Shown: positions 6,075 through 12,326 of the stretch, piece after piece
Numbering within the stretch: the first letter of the stretch is position 1
How the letters are laid out: every line of letters begins with the position of its first letter
Source: a virus
IMG/VR virus record: IMGVR_UViG_3300044712_000361
Span: 1 to 26,399 of that record
Length of the DNA stretch: 26,399 nt
Reading direction: 5' to 3' (one strand)
Program-made: the position numbers and the translations under genes
Notes under the pieces: model-generated
Database searches by the model: none
The model's input: only the letters and a program-made list of their open reading frames with translations
Told to the model about the DNA's origin: nothing

Positions 6075-6922
6075 GGCTTTTACCTGCACCACAGATTTGG
6101 TCATTGAAGTCCTGGGACGAGGTTCCCGCGGGTGAAATAGATAATCCCCCTAGCAACACCTGGGCCATGATACGAACGTGGGATCAAGAGGTCAACGGTA
6201 CTGCTGGAACTAGTGTCAAGGTCAATCTGGAACTAAGGGAAATAAATTTCTGCAAAGCCGTCAACGACCAAAACCCTGGTTTTTGGAGATGGGCAGACCA
6301 TCCTGCCGGTACAGTCTATTTCGGCGAGGACTGGAAAACGGATATACGGGTTAAGTGGGCAGTCATTATGATGGCCTCTTCGTCCCGCTTGAATGTTAGA
6401 AACTTTGTAATAGTTGATGCGTTCTCCGATGATGGCTCTTTGGTGAGAGTACAGGCTATTCCCAGGTCTACGGACTATTCCAGGTATCTGCATGACCCCA
6501 ATTATGTACAGAGAGTATTCGACCAGGGTGGGTACAATGCCTGCGATGGTCTGCCTACCAGTATGCCTATGTTTGACCCTACTAGTGGGTTTGTGAGCAA
6601 CGCAAAGGGTATCTGGTTCCGTCCCATTTGGAAGTACGCTCTGATTGGCGAACTGCCCCTCTCTACGTCAATTCCTGGGGTTGGAGAAGTAATAATTTCT
6701 TATCGAGGTACGGATTGGATAGGCCGCGTGAAGAATCTGAATATACGTCCTACCCCGAGTATGTATAATACGGAGGTAGGTTACGTGTATCCTGCCACCC
6801 ACATTGACTTGGATGCGATTGTGGAGACGACAGAGGGCGTCTGGGGGAAGATTAGCAATAAGCTATGGATAGCCCTGTATTTGAAATCCAACAACACGTA
6901 CTACACAACATGGCGACCGTAA
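6071..6922 (+). CDS. Protein with C-terminal SH3b-type cell-wall-binding domain
   Basis: The ATG overlaps the lysin stop (ATGA) and follows GGAG. Residues 1-215 are an unrecognised, Trp-rich beta-like region (for example NPGFWRWADHPAG near 68-80, IWFRPIWKYALIGELP near 181-196). Residues 221-283 fit a bacterial SH3 (SH3b) domain: VKNLNIRPTPSMYNTEVGYV, then a hydrophobic strand, then GVWGKIS (256-262), WIALYL (266-271) and a terminal YYTTW. SH3b domains bind peptidoglycan cross-bridges or wall polymers. Coupling to the catalytic protein suggests a two-gene lysin or wall-targeting system. No catalytic motif is visible in the N-terminal part. Transcription may end or be interrupted downstream, where the HNH island begins. 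Confidence 0.65.
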   Translation: MRLLPAPQIWSLKSWDEVPAGEIDNPPSNTWAMIRTWDQEVNGTAGTSVKVNLELREINFCKAVNDQNPGFWRWADHPAGTVYFGEDWKTDIRVKWAVIMMASSSRLNVRNFVIVDAFSDDGSLVRVQAIPRSTDYSRYLHDPNYVQRVFDQGGYNACDGLPTSMPMFDPTSGFVSNAKGIWFRPIWKYALIGELPLSTSIPGVGEVIISYRGTDWIGRVKNLNIRPTPSMYNTEVGYVYPATHIDLDAIVETTEGVWGKISNKLWIALYLKSNNTYYTTWRP

Positions 6923-6951
6923 AAAGTGAACCCCCACCAAAAAAGAAGCCC

Positions 6952-6993
6952 TTGAAAGAAGCCCCTCCCCTATGATAGTATATAGGGGAGGAG
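6952..6993 (+). promoter_or_regulatory. Hairpin hiding a ribosome site, with a promoter inside it
   Basis: CCTCCCCTAT (6964-6973) and ATAGGGGAGG (6982-6991) are perfect 10-bp arms around an 8-base loop. The right arm is the Shine-Dalgarno region (GGGGAGGAG, 6985-6993) of the HNH gene that starts at 6999, so read-through transcripts from the lysin would have it masked. A promoter lies across the same hairpin: TTGAAA (6952-6957) is 18 bases from TAGTAT (6976-6981), with TATGAT or TATATA as alternative -10 boxes. A transcript starting near 6985-6988 would lack the left arm and expose the site. This arrangement is known for T4-family homing endonuclease genes such as I-TevI. Confidence 0.6.
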
Positions 6994-6998
6994 TTCTT

Positions 6999-7349
6999 AT
7001 GGGAAAAGCTATACATAGAATATCAAATGTGAATGAACAAACCAAGACCGCCGATTGTGCTTCCTGTGGAAGAGTTACAGTTATAAAGAAGAGAACTAGA
7101 CCCAATTATTATAGGTGGGCGTGTAAAGTCGCTATTGCTCAACAGAAGCATCCTAAACAACCAAATAAGGGATATAGTAAAGGGAAATGCCCCATTTGTG
7201 GTATCGAAACTGATAAATTAGTTTACGATCATAATCACAAAACTGGGGCATTTCGTGGGTGGATATGTAATCCCTGCAATATGGGACTAGGAAATTTCAG
7301 AGATGATCCCAAATCCTTAATGAGAGCCGCTACTTATTTGAGTCAGTAG
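6999..7349 (+). CDS. Endonuclease VII-like HNH nuclease
   Basis: The ATG at 6999 is selected because GGGGAGGAG ends 5 bases earlier; an in-frame ATG at 6972 would place the start inside the hairpin. The 116-residue product has an N-terminal CASCG-type Cys pair (about residues 18-21), then the recombination endonuclease VII/HNH core: CPICG (about 57-61), LVYDHNHKTGAFRG with the DHxH catalytic motif (about 67-80), WICNPCNMGLG (second zinc pair CNPC), and FRDDP near the end. Family members cut branched or specific double-strand DNA; free-standing copies next to terminase may be mobile homing enzymes or act in packaging. The coding DNA is visibly more A-rich than its neighbours, consistent with a separate origin. 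The 3' end overlaps the minus-strand gene by 20 bases. Confidence 0.85.
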   Translation: MGKAIHRISNVNEQTKTADCASCGRVTVIKKRTRPNYYRWACKVAIAQQKHPKQPNKGYSKGKCPICGIETDKLVYDHNHKTGAFRGWICNPCNMGLGNFRDDPKSLMRAATYLSQ

Positions 7350-7554
7350 GGGGTTCTTCTTTAGGTAGAGCTTGTAGCTCCATCGTCACTCTGAGCTTTA
7401 CACCCTTGGGTTCTAGGGGCGTATATGTGATGTTCAAGGCCTGAATCAGAACGCTTAGGTTCGGGTCTTGTTTCATCACAATGACCTTAAGACCATCTCG
7501 AATGGCCTTTTCCAGGGCCGGGCCGTCAAATGTGTATGTCTTTTTTCCTAACAT
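7330..7554 (-). CDS. Minus-strand hypothetical protein (74 aa)
   Basis: This is the only convincing gene on the minus strand. Read in its own direction, the ATG at 7554 follows a strong ACGGAGGTACT ribosome site. The product reads as strand-helix-strand: KKTYTFDG, ALEKAIRDGLKVIVM (about residues 13-27), then SVLIQALNITY and KGVKLRVTMELQAL, ending in an acidic Pro-rich tail. No DNA-binding motif or known family is recognised. It is divergent from the 7625 gene and convergent with the HNH gene, overlapping the latter's end by 20 bases. A regulator is possible from this position, but the sequence alone does not show it. Confidence 0.65.
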   Translation of the reverse strand: MLGKKTYTFDGPALEKAIRDGLKVIVMKQDPNLSVLIQALNITYTPLEPKGVKLRVTMELQALPKEEPPTDSNK

Positions 7555-7569
7555 AGTACCTCCGTTTCC

Positions 7570-7597
7570 TTATATTCTATCACGTTTCGTGTATAAT
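7570..7597. promoter_or_regulatory. Divergent promoter region with operator-like palindrome
   Basis: On the + strand TATAAT (7592-7597) followed by TAGGAG points to the packaging genes; TTATAT (7570-7575) is a weak -35 at spacing 16. On the minus strand TGATAGAAT (complement of about 7574-7582) is an extended -10 aimed at the 74-aa gene. Between and overlapping them is CACGTTTCGTG (7581-7591), a perfect 4-bp inverted repeat with a TTT centre. The two promoters and the palindrome overlap so closely that the two directions could compete or share one regulator. Confidence 0.5.
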
Positions 7598-7624
7598 TAG
7601 GAGAACATTAAAGGAAGGTGAGAA

Positions 7625-7846
7625 ATGGCTAAGAAGAAATGGGCAACTAAAGCTTTCGACAAGGCCAGCGAAGGCTCCTTGGGCAGTTTGAGTAATCCCG
7701 CAGCTATAGTAGCCAAAGCTCGCAAAAACCGAGGCGGAACAGTGAGGAAACTGTTACTTCTGGCGAACGGTAGTGGAGATGCCGCAACCAGGGCCAAGGC
7801 CAAGTCAATCATCAGCAGGATTAAAAGGGAATTAGGAGAGGCTTAG
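7625..7846 (+). CDS. Small basic helical protein, candidate small terminase
   Basis: The start follows AAAGGAAGGTGAGAA. The 73 residues are Lys/Arg/Ala-rich and predicted helical: MAKKKWATKAFDKASEG, then a Gly/Ser/Pro break, then KARKNRGGTVRKLLLLAN and a C-terminal helix TRAKAKSIISRIKRELGEA. Position directly before TerL, with a 1-base stop/start overlap (TAGTG), is where a small terminase is often found. However, at 73 aa it is shorter than usual TerS and no helix-turn-helix is obvious. It may be a TerS, a packaging-associated DNA-binding protein, or an unrelated nucleoid-like protein. Confidence 0.6.
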   Translation: MAKKKWATKAFDKASEGSLGSLSNPAAIVAKARKNRGGTVRKLLLLANGSGDAATRAKAKSIISRIKRELGEA

Positions 7847-9441
7847 TGAAAGAGTATCTTGAATGGATAAAGACCGCAGGATTTTGGGCAAGAGAAACGT
7901 GGGACATAGAAAAGGGGAGAATGAAGGGGGCTGGAATAATGGAGCTTTTCCCTCACCAGGAGAAAATCCTGGGTTCTGCGCTGAAATTCAACGAGGAAGG
8001 ACTGTTGGATTTTGAGACGGTGATTTACTCCTGTCCAAAGAAGTCCGGTAAGACGGCAATTGCTGCCTCTGTGGGCTGTTGGTATGCGGAAGAAGGTCGT
8101 CCTGGTACAGAGATTTATGTTATCGCTAATACCCAGGAGCAGGGAGCCGGTCTGGTCTTTCGTGACATTATCTACCACTTCAAGCACAAACAGGAGACTG
8201 ACCCGCTCGGAAAGAAGTACTGCAAAATCCACGAGTTCCGAATTGACTTTCCCAATGGAACGTTCATACAAGTTCTCGCGCAGTCGTTCAAAAGTGTAGC
8301 CGGTAGCCGACACGCTCTCACACTCTGGGACGAACTCTGGGGCTACACATCGGAGTTTGATAGACGTGTATGGGACGAAATGGTTCCGATTCCTACAGTT
8401 CAGAACTCCCTGCGCTTCATCACGACATACGCAGGATTTGAGAACGAGTCCGACCTACTCTGGGAGATGTTCATAAGAGGTATTGGAGAAGACGAAGGCT
8501 CCGAACATGAAAGCAAGGGTCAGGGTACAAAAATCCCAGACCTGGAAGACTTGCCGGTCTGGTCGAACGGACGTATGTTTACCTACTGGGATCATGAACC
8601 CAGGATGCCCTGGCAAACAGAGAAGTACCTGGACGAGCAGAGAGCATCTGAACGTCCGGCGGCGTTCATGCGTCTTCACATGAACCATTGGGTGACCAGT
8701 CACGAGGAGTTTATCCCTGTGTCTTGGTGGGAGAGGGCTACCAAGAGTTATGAAAATCCTGCAACTCTGTGGATTGACCATCCCTTCCGATATTGGCCAA
8801 TCACCATCGCTGTAGATGCAGGAATTCGTCGAGACTCTACTGCAATCGTCGGAGTTGGATATGATGCTCACAGGGGCAAAGTTGGAATTGTTTTTCACTG
8901 GGTATGGTCGCCACAGACGGACGACCCAATTGACCTGGAGGAGACAGTAGAGAAAGAGTTGCGCAAGATTGTGAGACAGTTTAATGTTGCTTCAATCGTA
9001 TATGACCCTACTCATTTAATTACGATCATGAACCGACTGAAGAGGGAAGGTTTGCCTACCAGAATGTATGAGCAGACACTCCCTAACATGACAGCCGCCT
9101 CGCAGCTCTTGTACGACCTGTTCAAGAACAACAACCTGGAAGCTTATCCTGACGACACTCTGAAGCGTCAGATACAAATGGCGGTCGCAGAGACTACCAG
9201 TCGTGGCTTCCGGATTGTAAAGACCAAGATGTCCAAGCGCCATCACATTGATGCAGCTATCGCCCTGGCGATGGCCTGTTATGAAGCAGTTCAGAATGGC
9301 GGCGTAGACATCTCAATTCCAGTCATGATCCGCTCCCCGTACTACGATATGACCGCATTGGAGCCGGAAGAGGACATGAGTGTACCTTTTGAGCTACGAG
9401 GAGAAGTAAATGACAATTCGCCTATCTCATATAACGAATAA
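7846..9441 (+). CDS. terL: Terminase large subunit (TerL)
   Basis: TerL is the DNA packaging motor, an N-terminal ATPase plus a C-terminal RNase H-like nuclease. Start GTG at 7846 is preceded by AGGAGAGG. In this 531-residue protein the Walker A is CPKKSGKTA (residues 63-71), the Walker B with catalytic acid is LTLWDE (158-163), and RFITTYAG (190-197) fits the coupling motif. The nuclease domain shows three acidic centres: D324 in IAVDAG, D387 in IVYDPTH, and D469 in HHIDAAIALAMA. This is the full length expected of the family with all key residues present. It probably cuts the concatemer and pumps DNA through the portal encoded next, 11 bases downstream. Confidence 0.95.
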   Translation: MKEYLEWIKTAGFWARETWDIEKGRMKGAGIMELFPHQEKILGSALKFNEEGLLDFETVIYSCPKKSGKTAIAASVGCWYAEEGRPGTEIYVIANTQEQGAGLVFRDIIYHFKHKQETDPLGKKYCKIHEFRIDFPNGTFIQVLAQSFKSVAGSRHALTLWDELWGYTSEFDRRVWDEMVPIPTVQNSLRFITTYAGFENESDLLWEMFIRGIGEDEGSEHESKGQGTKIPDLEDLPVWSNGRMFTYWDHEPRMPWQTEKYLDEQRASERPAAFMRLHMNHWVTSHEEFIPVSWWERATKSYENPATLWIDHPFRYWPITIAVDAGIRRDSTAIVGVGYDAHRGKVGIVFHWVWSPQTDDPIDLEETVEKELRKIVRQFNVASIVYDPTHLITIMNRLKREGLPTRMYEQTLPNMTAASQLLYDLFKNNNLEAYPDDTLKRQIQMAVAETTSRGFRIVKTKMSKRHHIDAAIALAMACYEAVQNGGVDISIPVMIRSPYYDMTALEPEEDMSVPFELRGEVNDNSPISYNE

Positions 9442-9452
9442 GGAGCCTAAAC

Positions 9453-11327
9453 ATGTTAACTGAGGCCGATCTTGTTAAGGTTTCCGGTACTAGCGATTTC
9501 AAGGACTTGATGAGTCGTATCAAACGGGCCGAAGAGTATACAGAGAAGTGGCATCAGAACATTCGACGCTGGCGTAAACTGTATAACCTCGACCATTATC
9601 AGCGTACTGGCAAGACGAGCGAAGTCCTGTACAGCGACCCGACTTACACCAACACGGTCGATCTCTCTGTCGGCATCATGCTAGGTAACGACCTGCGCTG
9701 GCACGCTTATGGAATGGCTCCATCTGCCGGTGAGCAGAAGGCTACTGGAAAGCTGGAGAAGTTGATTGCCGGTACTTTGGAGATTAACGGAGAGCGTGAG
9801 GAAGAGCATCTTCCCTACAAGCTTTTCCTAAATTTCAACAGAGATGCCGCTGGGGTTATTTATTCTGTTTACGACCCTGCTCTGACCGAGGACAAGGAAG
9901 TAATGGAAGTACCCAATGGGACGGATGGTGTTGTAAAGAAGTGGAAGTTTGCAGAAGTCCCGATTAGAACCAAAATCATTGATCCCCTGCAAACTATTTT
10001 CCTTCCTGGAGGCCCGAAGAAATGGTTACTTATCGGACGTAAGGAAAGCCGTTCTATCCTGGATGTAGAGACTACGTACGGCGTCAAGTTTGAGAAGTAC
10101 GCTACCTGGAGCCAGGAAATGAAGTCCTCAACGATGGGTATTTTCTACGACATATGGGATTATGCCTGGATTACTGAGGGCCAGCAGAATTCAACAGAGG
10201 TCACCGATACCCTTCCTGACGTTGCACAGCGAAAACTCATAGTTCGCAATACTCGTATCTTCGATGGACGTCCTGTGGTCGGGCCTAAGGTTATGACCGG
10301 CTATGTTGATTTACCCTACACTGTACAGTTCTTCAAGCCTGTCGGTGACGAGTCGGGCGACTGGCACAACATCATGACCCCTCTGGAGACTTCAGTCAAC
10401 ATGCTGGAGCGTTCCTTTAACCGCAGAGCCAAGCAGATTGACATCTACACGGCCATGCCATTGATTGTAAAGACCCAGCCCGGTCGAAAGGTCGTTGTAG
10501 ACCCCGGTCTGTACAATTCAGTCACGATTACTCCGGATGAGTCAATTGAATTCCCTCGCTGGCCTGGAAATGCGCCGGACGTACAGGAACACATGGACAT
10601 GCTGAGGTCAAGAATTCAGCAGTCCGGCTTCTCTGACGTCATGTTTGGTTCCGGATCGAGCCAAATTGCAGGGTATGCCCTGTCACAGCTTGGTGACCAG
10701 AACCGGATACGTCTACAGCAGCCAATTCAACACCTGGAGTTACTGTTGACCTCCTGGGCTAAGAAAACGATGAGAATGCTTCAAACGTTCGCCCCCGGAA
10801 CCATTATGTGCGTGTATGGCCACCAGAAGGGCGAAGATTACATGGATTACGTCGATATGGATGAGTTGAAGGGCTTCTCGATACGTGCAGAGATACGCCC
10901 CAACTTCCCGAATGAGGAAATGCGACGGGTTGCTATGTCCACGCAGGTCAAGGGAACCATCTCTGACTACACCCGCCGAGAGAAGTACCTGGGTATTGAG
11001 CAGCCGGAAGACGAAGAGAAGAGAATGCTGATTGAAGCCGCTCAGCGCCACCCAGTCGCCCAAATGTACGCCCTGATGTCAGTACTCAATGAGGCCGCCC
11101 AGGCCGGAGACGAAGTAGCCGCCATGACACTACAGACTATTCAGCAACAGGGTATTCCTGGGCAGGCAGGACGTCCTGGGGAACCTAATAAGCCGGAGCA
11201 GTTGACCGGTACAGCTTCTCCGACCGGCCAGGAGCCTGCACTAGCTGCCGGGCCTAACGGTTCATCCGCTATGGCACAGCAGGAGAGTATGTCGAATGCA
11301 GCACCCAACCTCAGTGGAGGGATGTGA
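9453..11327 (+). CDS. Portal protein
   Basis: AAGGAG overlapping the terL end serves the ATG at 9453. The 624-residue protein fits a phage portal: helical N-terminus (EEYTEKWHQNIRRWRKLYNL, about 27-46), an N-terminal beta/helix region (TYTNTVDLSVGIMLGNDLRW, about 64-83), a central wing and stem (residues about 280-430), with LYNSVTITPDESIEFPRW and the loop and helix reading QSGFSDVMFGSGSSQIAGYALSQ, then RIRLQQPIQHLELLL, typical of portals (about 386-440). The last 80 residues are Gly/Pro/Gln-rich and likely flexible. Portals form dodecameric rings at one capsid vertex and bind TerL. The stop overlaps the following ATG (TGATG). Confidence 0.9.
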   Translation: MLTEADLVKVSGTSDFKDLMSRIKRAEEYTEKWHQNIRRWRKLYNLDHYQRTGKTSEVLYSDPTYTNTVDLSVGIMLGNDLRWHAYGMAPSAGEQKATGKLEKLIAGTLEINGEREEEHLPYKLFLNFNRDAAGVIYSVYDPALTEDKEVMEVPNGTDGVVKKWKFAEVPIRTKIIDPLQTIFLPGGPKKWLLIGRKESRSILDVETTYGVKFEKYATWSQEMKSSTMGIFYDIWDYAWITEGQQNSTEVTDTLPDVAQRKLIVRNTRIFDGRPVVGPKVMTGYVDLPYTVQFFKPVGDESGDWHNIMTPLETSVNMLERSFNRRAKQIDIYTAMPLIVKTQPGRKVVVDPGLYNSVTITPDESIEFPRWPGNAPDVQEHMDMLRSRIQQSGFSDVMFGSGSSQIAGYALSQLGDQNRIRLQQPIQHLELLLTSWAKKTMRMLQTFAPGTIMCVYGHQKGEDYMDYVDMDELKGFSIRAEIRPNFPNEEMRRVAMSTQVKGTISDYTRREKYLGIEQPEDEEKRMLIEAAQRHPVAQMYALMSVLNEAAQAGDEVAAMTLQTIQQQGIPGQAGRPGEPNKPEQLTGTASPTGQEPALAAGPNGSSAMAQQESMSNAAPNLSGGM

Positions 11328-11533
11328 TGGATATGACTTTGCTTAAAAATGCCGCCCGAGAAGGACTTAAAAGAGTAGCAAGTAGCTCCGGCCATACGAT
11401 GGATCAAGACCTTCTCCTGTATAAACAACTCAAGCCCTCTGACTTTCCCAAGATTATAGAGAAGTATGGGGTCGAGGGAACGCTGGATTACATCAAAGCG
11501 ATGGAAGCCAAACTGAAAGAAAAAGGAAAGTAG
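11327..11533 (+). CDS. Small hypothetical protein between portal and head genes
   Basis: The ATG at 11327 overlaps the portal stop and follows GGAGGG (11315-11320). An upstream in-frame GTG at 11324 is possible but less well placed. The 68-residue product is helical: LLKNAAREGLKRVA (residues 5-18), then a linker, then LLYKQLKPSDFPKIIEKYG and a C-terminal amphipathic helix TLDYIKAMEAKLKEKGK. No domain is recognised. Small helical proteins in this position can be head-associated or chaperone-like, but there is no motif to decide. Confidence 0.65.
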   Translation: MDMTLLKNAAREGLKRVASSSGHTMDQDLLLYKQLKPSDFPKIIEKYGVEGTLDYIKAMEAKLKEKGK

Positions 11534-11539
11534 GATACC

Positions 11540-12094
11540 ATGCCCGGTGCATTGAATGAACGCGATGATTATGTAGCCCCTACCCCAACCCCGGTTTCTA
11601 CAACGGCCATACTACCCAAGGCAAATGCGGACGTTAAGAAAACTCTGAAGTCCCTAATGCCATTCCTGTCGCCGGAAGATCAGCAATCACAGGCTACTTT
11701 GTATGGTCTTACGGCAGGAAAAGGCAAAGTACCGTCCGAGATTACCGGAACTATCCGGAATTCATATCTTAGCCAGAAACGAGCCTCTCAGGCGCTATTG
11801 GCTTTGAATCGGTCTGGAGCAACAGCAGGCCCAGGCTTAACCTTTCTGAAGAACGCTGTCAACCTGCTAAAGACATTCGGAGGAGGTGGTGGTTCAGAGG
11901 GTATGAGCCGAGAAGCCTATGCTCTGATGGCTACCCAGCTTGGTGCTTTGGTAGAAGGAGCCAAGCAGGATGCTAGTACCAAGCCGTATGCTGCCCTGGC
12001 CCAAATGTTCCTGAATCCCAAGTTCACGGCAGGGCAATTAAATGAGACGACCAAGTCGGGTGCTCCTGTTCCGACGTCGAAACTATACGTATAA
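11540..12094 (+). CDS. Hypothetical head-region protein (184 aa)
   Basis: The ATG at 11540 is 6 bases after the previous stop; the ribosome site is weak (GTAGGA), so reinitiation may contribute. The product has an extended N-terminus with TPTPVS, then helices (about 31-60), RNSYLSQKRASQALLALNRS (about 73-92), a glycine run (114-118) that looks like a hinge, and a second helical part (about 121-160) ending in a disordered Thr/Ser/Pro tail. No family is recognised. Its position between portal and the giant protein suggests a virion or assembly role; that is inference from context alone. Confidence 0.6.
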   Translation: MPGALNERDDYVAPTPTPVSTTAILPKANADVKKTLKSLMPFLSPEDQQSQATLYGLTAGKGKVPSEITGTIRNSYLSQKRASQALLALNRSGATAGPGLTFLKNAVNLLKTFGGGGGSEGMSREAYALMATQLGALVEGAKQDASTKPYAALAQMFLNPKFTAGQLNETTKSGAPVPTSKLYV

Positions 12095-12105
12095 CGGAGG
12101 TAATA

Positions 12106-12324
12106 ATGATCTACAAGATGATAATTGTTTCTATGGTTGGGCAGAATCCCAGTGGGATTATGTCGTCAGCCGAAGCGATGATGAACACGGCCTCAGTCGA
12201 TGGTTATCGGTTTGTTCATGGCTTTGAGTCAGATAATCGTGTATACATTGTGATGGGCAAGAGTCTTGAGAAGAGGGGTCGCCCGCGCAAGGATAATGAG
12301 GAAGTCGTTGAATTGGAGGGCTAA
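12106..12324 (+). CDS. DUF4177-like small protein (72 aa)
   Basis: The ATG at 12106 follows CGGAGGTAATA, a very good ribosome site. Residues 1-50 resemble the short DUF4177-type fold: two strands (MIYKMIIVSMVG and FVHGFESDNRVYIVM) bracket a helix (SAEAMMNTASVDGYR), with the typical DGYRFVH and RVYIVM. The C-terminal part is basic and contains GRPRKDNEE, resembling an AT-hook core (GRP with Arg and Lys), so weak DNA binding is conceivable. The function is unknown in this family. It ends 2 bases before the giant gene. Confidence 0.6.
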   Translation: MIYKMIIVSMVGQNPSGIMSSAEAMMNTASVDGYRFVHGFESDNRVYIVMGKSLEKRGRPRKDNEEVVELEG

Positions 12325-12326
12325 CC

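Noticed and set aside
7368-7380. GAGCT-TGT-AGCTC hairpin as terminator of the convergent HNH and minus-strand genes
   Set aside because: The stem is only 5 bp, lies inside the minus-strand gene and lacks a clear T-run on either side.
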